Shown here piece after piece: positions 60,304 to 64,000 of a stretch of DNA of 64,000 nucleotides (its first letter is position 1; every line of letters begins with the position of its first letter). Below the pieces are notes generated by a model, which saw nothing but the letters and a program-made list of their open reading frames with translations, had not been told where the DNA came from and searched no databases. The position numbers and the translations under genes are program-made. Source of the stretch: Chromobacterium alkanivorans (GTDB taxonomy: Bacteria > Pseudomonadota > Gammaproteobacteria > Burkholderiales > Chromobacteriaceae); the NCBI RefSeq assembly GCF_016937655.1, contig NZ_JAFHKL010000012.1, forward strand, positions 1 through 64,000, written 5' to 3'.

Positions 60304-61101
60304 CTACAAGGCGAACAACTCGCGCAGATGACGCGCCACGCCGGCCTCGCGATTGCTGCCTATGCGCGGCACATCCGGCAATTGCTCGGCCAGCCGCGCC
60401 TGGGCGTTGCCCATCATCCGCGGGTGGCCGGCAGTGCGCAGCAGCTCGATATCGTTCTGACCATCGCCGAAAGCCAGGCAATGCGCCTTGTCCAGGCCCA
60501 GATCCGCCAACACCAGCTCCAGCGCGTGGCCCTTGGACACCCCGGGCGCCATCACTTCCAGGCAGTCGTCGGCCGAGAAGGTGATGTACAGCTCGTCGCC
60601 GAAAGCCTGGTGCAGCTTGCGCTCCACTTCCAGCAGATACGCGTGCTCGCCGATGTAGAGCACCTTGCCGACGCCCGCGCCGCTGTGTCCGGCCAGGTCG
60701 GCCAGTTGATAGCGCAGGCCGGAATCGGCGTGGAAATTGAGCAGGTACTGGCAGGGCTGATCGATCAGCCAGGCGTCGTCCAGATAGAAGTTCAGCACGG
60801 TGCCGGCGGCGAACTCCGGCTGCGCCAGCCGGCGCACCAGGACGGGATCGATATCCTGGCGATGCACCAGCTTGTCGTCGGGATCATGCACCCGCGCGCC
60901 GTTGGAGGTGATCAGGTGGGCGCGGATGCCCAGCGCCTGACGAATGCCCTGCACGTCCAGATAATGGCGGCCGGTGGCGATGGCGAACCGCACGCCGCGC
61001 GCCTGCAAGGCCTGCAAGGTGCTGGCGGTGAAATCGTCCACCGCGTGATTGGGGTCCAGCAAGGTGCCATCCAGATCGGATGCGATGAAGTGATACACCA
61101 T
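60304..61101 (-). CDS. HAD-superfamily Cof-type sugar phosphatase
   Basis: A 265-residue phosphatase of the Cof (class IIB HAD) group. Motif I is SDLDGTLLD (nucleophile Asp9, acid/base Asp11), motif II is AIATGRH, motif III includes VSKGHALELVL, and motif IV is FGDGQNDIELL. A cap domain lies between motifs II and III. Such enzymes (YidA, YbiV) hydrolyse sugar phosphates and flavin precursors; its position beside a sugar PTS fits sugar-phosphate detoxification, by inference. The start 61101 has GGGAG upstream. Confidence 0.92.
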   Translation of the reverse strand: MVYHFIASDLDGTLLDPNHAVDDFTASTLQALQARGVRFAIATGRHYLDVQGIRQALGIRAHLITSNGARVHDPDDKLVHRQDIDPVLVRRLAQPEFAAGTVLNFYLDDAWLIDQPCQYLLNFHADSGLRYQLADLAGHSGAGVGKVLYIGEHAYLLEVERKLHQAFGDELYITFSADDCLEVMAPGVSKGHALELVLADLGLDKAHCLAFGDGQNDIELLRTAGHPRMMGNAQARLAEQLPDVPRIGSNREAGVARHLRELFAL

Positions 61102-61193
61102 CAAACTCCCGCGACAACAGAAGCGCACATTATACGCGCGGCCGGCGGCGCTGCCCATCAATGCGAGCGGACGCTTTCTGCTCCGAACCGGGA

Positions 61194-61550
61194 TCAGTTG
61201 GGCGCGGCCTCGCCGCCAAACTGCTCATAGGCCTGCAAGGCCTCCGCCGCCGTCATCAAGGACGGGCCGCCGCCCATATAGATAGCCACCTGCAACATCT
61301 CCATGAATTCGGCGCGGCTGCAACCCAGTTCCACCAAGGCCTTGGCGTGAAAGGCCAGACAGCCATGGCAACGGTTGGCGATGCCTATCGCCAGCGCGAT
61401 CAGCTCCTTGGTCCGGTTCGACAAGGCGCCGTCGGCGTGCGCGGCGCGGCTCATCTGGCCGAAGCCCTTCATGGTTTCCGGGATTTCCTTGCGCAGCTTG
61501 CTCAACTCCGCGCCCAGTTCCGCGCTTAGATCGGGGTAATGCTGGCTCAT
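61194..61550 (-). CDS. Carboxymuconolactone decarboxylase/AhpD-like protein
   Basis: A 118-residue small helical protein. The redox motif RCHGCLAFH (CxxC followed by His) sits in the AhpD-like helix after TKELIALAIGIAN, and CSRAEFMEMLQVAIYMGGGPSLMTAAEAL completes the family pattern. AhpD-like proteins reduce peroxides or act as alkylhydroperoxidase partners. ATG 61550 has GGAG upstream. Confidence 0.9.
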   Translation of the reverse strand: MSQHYPDLSAELGAELSKLRKEIPETMKGFGQMSRAAHADGALSNRTKELIALAIGIANRCHGCLAFHAKALVELGCSRAEFMEMLQVAIYMGGGPSLMTAAEALQAYEQFGGEAAPN

Positions 61551-61686
61551 GACTGGTCTCCTCGACATAACAATATATATTATATTTAATCATATATTGA
61601 AAGATAAAAGCAAGCCGCACGGCGGACCCCAGGCCAAACCCCAAGCTCTGCGGGCGGACCGCATGGCCGGCCTGCCCGCAGCGCCA

Positions 61687-61829
61687 AGAGCCTGTTCAAA
61701 GTCTCGCGAGCAAGGGCGAGACAAGGCGAAAACTAGCGGAAAAGCGGAATGTACACGTGGTACATGAGCATTTCGAAGCGGGTTTCAACGTCGTATCGCC
61801 GCAGCGCAGCAGATCGTAAACAGGTTCTA
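61687..61829. repeat. MITE-like repeat with imperfect terminal inverted repeats
   Basis: The left end (AAGAGCCTGTTCAAAGTCT) and the reverse complement of the right end (TTAGAACCTGTTTACGATCT) match at about 13 of 20 positions. The interior has a second inverted repeat (61749-61765, ATGTAC/GTACAT arms around CACGT) and tandem GC-rich elements. No coding capacity for a transposase. I recall similar short sequences scattered in betaproteobacterial genomes, but this cannot be checked here. The right end overlaps the stop codon of the adjoining gene (61827). Confidence 0.6.
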
Positions 61830-62096
61830 AGCCTCCCCTCTTCCCGGCAAGGCCAGCAAACGCTCCTTGCGCGTCTTGCGCATGCCCACCAGGCTGACGA
61901 CTATCCACAGCACTTGCGCCAGCAAGGACGCCAGATTGAAGGCATAGCACAGCGAGATCAACAGCAGCATCGCGCCCATCAGATTGAAGCCGCTGTAGCT
62001 GTAGTCGCTCAGGTCCACCAGCCTCCATTGCAGCAGGCTGTAGGCCAATAGATAGAAAAACACGCCGATCAGCCCTATCCAGTCATACCACATCAT
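61827..62096 (-). CDS. Small membrane protein (CBU_0592-like)
   Basis: An 89-residue protein with three membrane segments: residues 6-24 (WIGLIGVFFYLLAYSLLQ), about 36-55 (GFNLMGAMLLLISLCYAFN) and about 57-72. A short basic tail follows (MRKTRKERLLALPGRGEA). It resembles the CBU_0592-type small membrane domain, as recalled; function unknown. The stop TAG lies in the right end of the MITE-like repeat, so the C-terminus may have been altered by its insertion. Just downstream of the hydrolase gene on the same strand. Confidence 0.75.
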   Translation of the reverse strand: MMWYDWIGLIGVFFYLLAYSLLQWRLVDLSDYSYSGFNLMGAMLLLISLCYAFNLASLLAQVLWIVVSLVGMRKTRKERLLALPGRGEA

Positions 62097-62122
62097 GACG
62101 CCCCTCCTTGAGGAGTCCCGCC

Positions 62123-64000
62123 CTATTGGACGCGGCGCGGCACATCCTCGTCCCACTCCCGCCGCAGCAGCAACTGCTCCCCCTCCCAGGCGCTTTGCCG
62201 CGCCTGGATGCGAAACCGGCCGGCGTCCGCCGTCAGCGTCAACTCGCTGTCCACTCTGACCCACCAATCGCCGCGACCCGCGCTATAGCTCCACTTCACC
62301 GCGCCGCTGGCCGACAAGGGCCGATCGGGCAGAATGCGGTAGATTTCCTCGCAGCTTTGCGCCACTTCCAAGCCGTGGTCGTCAAAACGATAGTGGCCGA
62401 AATCGTCGCGGATCACGGTGCGCACCTCCCCGCTCATCGCGTCCTCGATGATTTCTCGGCTGTTGGCGGGAGGACGCAAATAACTCAAGGCCAGCGGCGG
62501 CGCGGCTTCCGGCGCGGCAAACGGTTGCGCCGCCTCGGTGCTCAGGTCATGCACCGGCAGGCTGAGCTCGGCGCTAGCCAAGTCCAAGCTCAGCCGGGCA
62601 TGATCGGCCGCCGGCCAGATCAGCGGGAAGTAGGCGCTGGAAACGCTCAGCCGCAGCCGATGGCCCGCCGGCAGACAGTAGCCGCAATCGTCCAGTTGCA
62701 GCCGAATCTCCATCCACTCGCCCGGCGTCACCGCCTGCGGCTGTTGATAGCCGTCGCGCAAGGCCAGATTCAACACCCCGTAACTGATGCGGGTCGCCGC
62801 CCCGTCCGGCGCCACGTCGTTGAGCCGCACCGCCAGTTGACCGCTGGGACTATCGCACTTCAAACGCAGCTGCAGCAGCGGCGCGCCCAACAGCGGCAGC
62901 TCCCGCTCCAACGCCCGGCTGTCGAACACCAGCGAACCGGCGTCGTCGCGGCGCTGATCCAGCGGAAACTCCGGCCCCAGCCAGATCACGCAATATTCGC
63001 CGCAGGCGGCGCCGGTGCTCAGCGGCGAGCGGATGCCAAGCTCGCCGGCATCGGAAGCCCCCGGCCGCAATTCCCCGGCGGCGCCCAGCCCCCATTGCTG
63101 CAGGCGGACATGCGGGCTGGGCCAGGCCGGGTCGCGCAGCCAGACACCCGGACGCTCGGCATAGCTGGCTTGCGGCGGCGCCGCGTCTTGCAGATACAGC
63201 GTCACCGGGTCTTCGGCCATGATGCCGGTGTCGACATCCTTCAACCAGTAGTCCCACCAGCGCAGCGCTTCCTGCAAAAAACCGATCGCCGGATCCGGCA
63301 CCGCGAAGTGCGGATACTTGTGGGCCCACGGGCCGATCAGCGCTTTTTTCGGACAGCTCAATTGCTGCATCATCCGGCCGACGGCGTTGTGGTAGGCGTC
63401 GCCCCAGCCGCCCACCGCGTAGACGGCGGCCTTGATGGCGCCGTAATCGGCGCAGATGGAGCCATGCCGCCAATAGTCATCGTCGGTCTGGTGGCTCAGC
63501 CAGGTCTTGAGCAGCAGCGGCATCCGCTCCAGCCTTTGCAGCCAGCGTTCGCGCCAGGCCTCGCCCACCAGCAGCGGATCGGGCGCGGCGGCGCAGTAAC
63601 TGAGCATGGTGCCGGCCCAGCCCAGGTTCTCCAGCAATAAAGCGCCGCCCTTGTAATGGATGTCGTCGGCGTAGCGATGATCGGTGGAGCATAAGGTGAT
63701 GACGGCCTTCAAGGCCTCCGGCTGGCGGGCGGCCACTTGCAGGCTGTTGAAGCCGCCCCAGGAAATGCCCATCATGCCGACCTTGCCGCTGCACCAGGGC
63801 TGCGCGGCGATCCAGGCGATCACTTCCAAGGCGTCGTCCTGCTCCTGCCGCAAGTACTCATCGACGAACTCGCCGTCGGATTCGCCGCAGCCGCGCATAT
63901 CCACCCGCAGGCAGGCGTAGCCGTGGCCGGCGAAATACGGGTGGGTCAGCTGATCGCGCACCGCGGTGCCGTCGCGTTTTCTATAAGGCAGGTATTCCAG
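62123..64000 (-). CDS. CocE/NonD (X-Pro dipeptidyl-peptidase-type) hydrolase, truncated by the window
   Basis: About 625 residues are visible; the N-terminus lies beyond 64000, since the frame is open to the edge (LEYLPYRKRDGTAVRDQLTH). It is a serine hydrolase of the CocE/PepX family. The nucleophile elbow is GMMGISWGGFNSLQVAA (GxSxGG). VDMRGCGESDGEF is the conserved upstream strand, and GPWAHKYPHFAVPDP carries the catalytic His. The C-terminal jelly-roll domain (about 200 residues) is complete. Family members cleave acyl esters, amides or X-Pro peptides; the substrate is unknown. Confidence 0.88.
   Translation of the reverse strand: MEYLPYRKRDGTAVRDQLTHPYFAGHGYACLRVDMRGCGESDGEFVDEYLRQEQDDALEVIAWIAAQPWCSGKVGMMGISWGGFNSLQVAARQPEALKAVITLCSTDHRYADDIHYKGGALLLENLGWAGTMLSYCAAAPDPLLVGEAWRERWLQRLERMPLLLKTWLSHQTDDDYWRHGSICADYGAIKAAVYAVGGWGDAYHNAVGRMMQQLSCPKKALIGPWAHKYPHFAVPDPAIGFLQEALRWWDYWLKDVDTGIMAEDPVTLYLQDAAPPQASYAERPGVWLRDPAWPSPHVRLQQWGLGAAGELRPGASDAGELGIRSPLSTGAACGEYCVIWLGPEFPLDQRRDDAGSLVFDSRALERELPLLGAPLLQLRLKCDSPSGQLAVRLNDVAPDGAATRISYGVLNLALRDGYQQPQAVTPGEWMEIRLQLDDCGYCLPAGHRLRLSVSSAYFPLIWPAADHARLSLDLASAELSLPVHDLSTEAAQPFAAPEAAPPLALSYLRPPANSREIIEDAMSGEVRTVIRDDFGHYRFDDHGLEVAQSCEEIYRILPDRPLSASGAVKWSYSAGRGDWWVRVDSELTLTADAGRFRIQARQSAWEGEQLLLRREWDEDVPRRVQ

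Overview
The window looks like chromosomal DNA of a Chromobacterium-like betaproteobacterium (Neisseriales). This rests on high GC, a complete iscR-iscSUA-hscBA-fdx-iscX operon, paired monomeric and dimeric isocitrate dehydrogenases with AceK, a polar-type flhB-flhA-flhF-flhG-fliA-motA block, a nagE-type PTS, and a CNF-like toxin gene. The genus is inferred from gene content; no rRNA was available. I see no rRNA, tRNA, CRISPR array, intact insertion sequence or prophage.

Layout. 0.2-4.3 kb (minus): glutathione peroxidase-like protein, thioredoxin, GltS glutamate/Na+ symporter, an RlmK-like rRNA methyltransferase and CoaD. 4.4-10.6 kb (minus): dipeptide ABC transporter dppA-(555 bp gap with hairpin)-dppBCDF. 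10.7-11.8 kb: FabH-like ketosynthase. 12.1-18.1 kb (plus): the ISC iron-sulfur operon behind a promoter with a near-perfect type-1 IscR site. 18.2-25.4 kb: GST, uridine kinase, a small gene whose frame runs through a perfect terminator palindrome (possible non-stop mRNA), VOC protein, SuhB, TrmJ, DUF1853 protein, and divergent fnr/hemN around an FNR box. 25.4-30.9 kb: AGCS symporter, a chemoreceptor followed 6 bp later by a stand-alone periplasmic binding protein-like gene, and UgpQ. 31.0-34.0 kb: a bd-type oxidase cydAB (short CydA, perhaps the cyanide-insensitive type) with a GbsR/MarR-type regulator, behind a promoter whose -10 box lies inside an FNR box. 34.3-43.8 kb: MutS, an unrecognised protein, AceK, RluE, monomeric IDH and Icd. 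43.9-45.2 kb: folA/thyA. 45.3-52.5 kb: the flagellar block. 52.8-54.0 kb: the CNF-like toxin/effector, in the place where a motB/motD partner might be expected. 54.0-55.4 kb: divergent LysR and DoxX. 55.6-60.3 kb: EIIA-HPr-EI fusion and NagE behind FNR-like and HexR-like sites. 60.3-64.0 kb: HAD phosphatase, AhpD-like protein, a MITE-like repeat, a small membrane protein, and a CocE-like hydrolase cut by the window edge.

Most genes are ordinary housekeeping genes. The most interesting items are: (1) the 405-residue protein at 52770-53987 with an LSGC motif and a His exactly 15 residues after its Cys, as in CNF1 and DNT deamidases; (2) the small gene at 19618 with a 21-bp-arm terminator inside its frame, the layout known for arfA; (3) an FlhG that has lost its Walker A lysine but kept the DQAxxLR motif that stimulates FlhF; (4) FNR-type sites at three promoter regions (fnr/hemN, the cyd regulator, the PTS), suggesting an oxygen-responsive theme.
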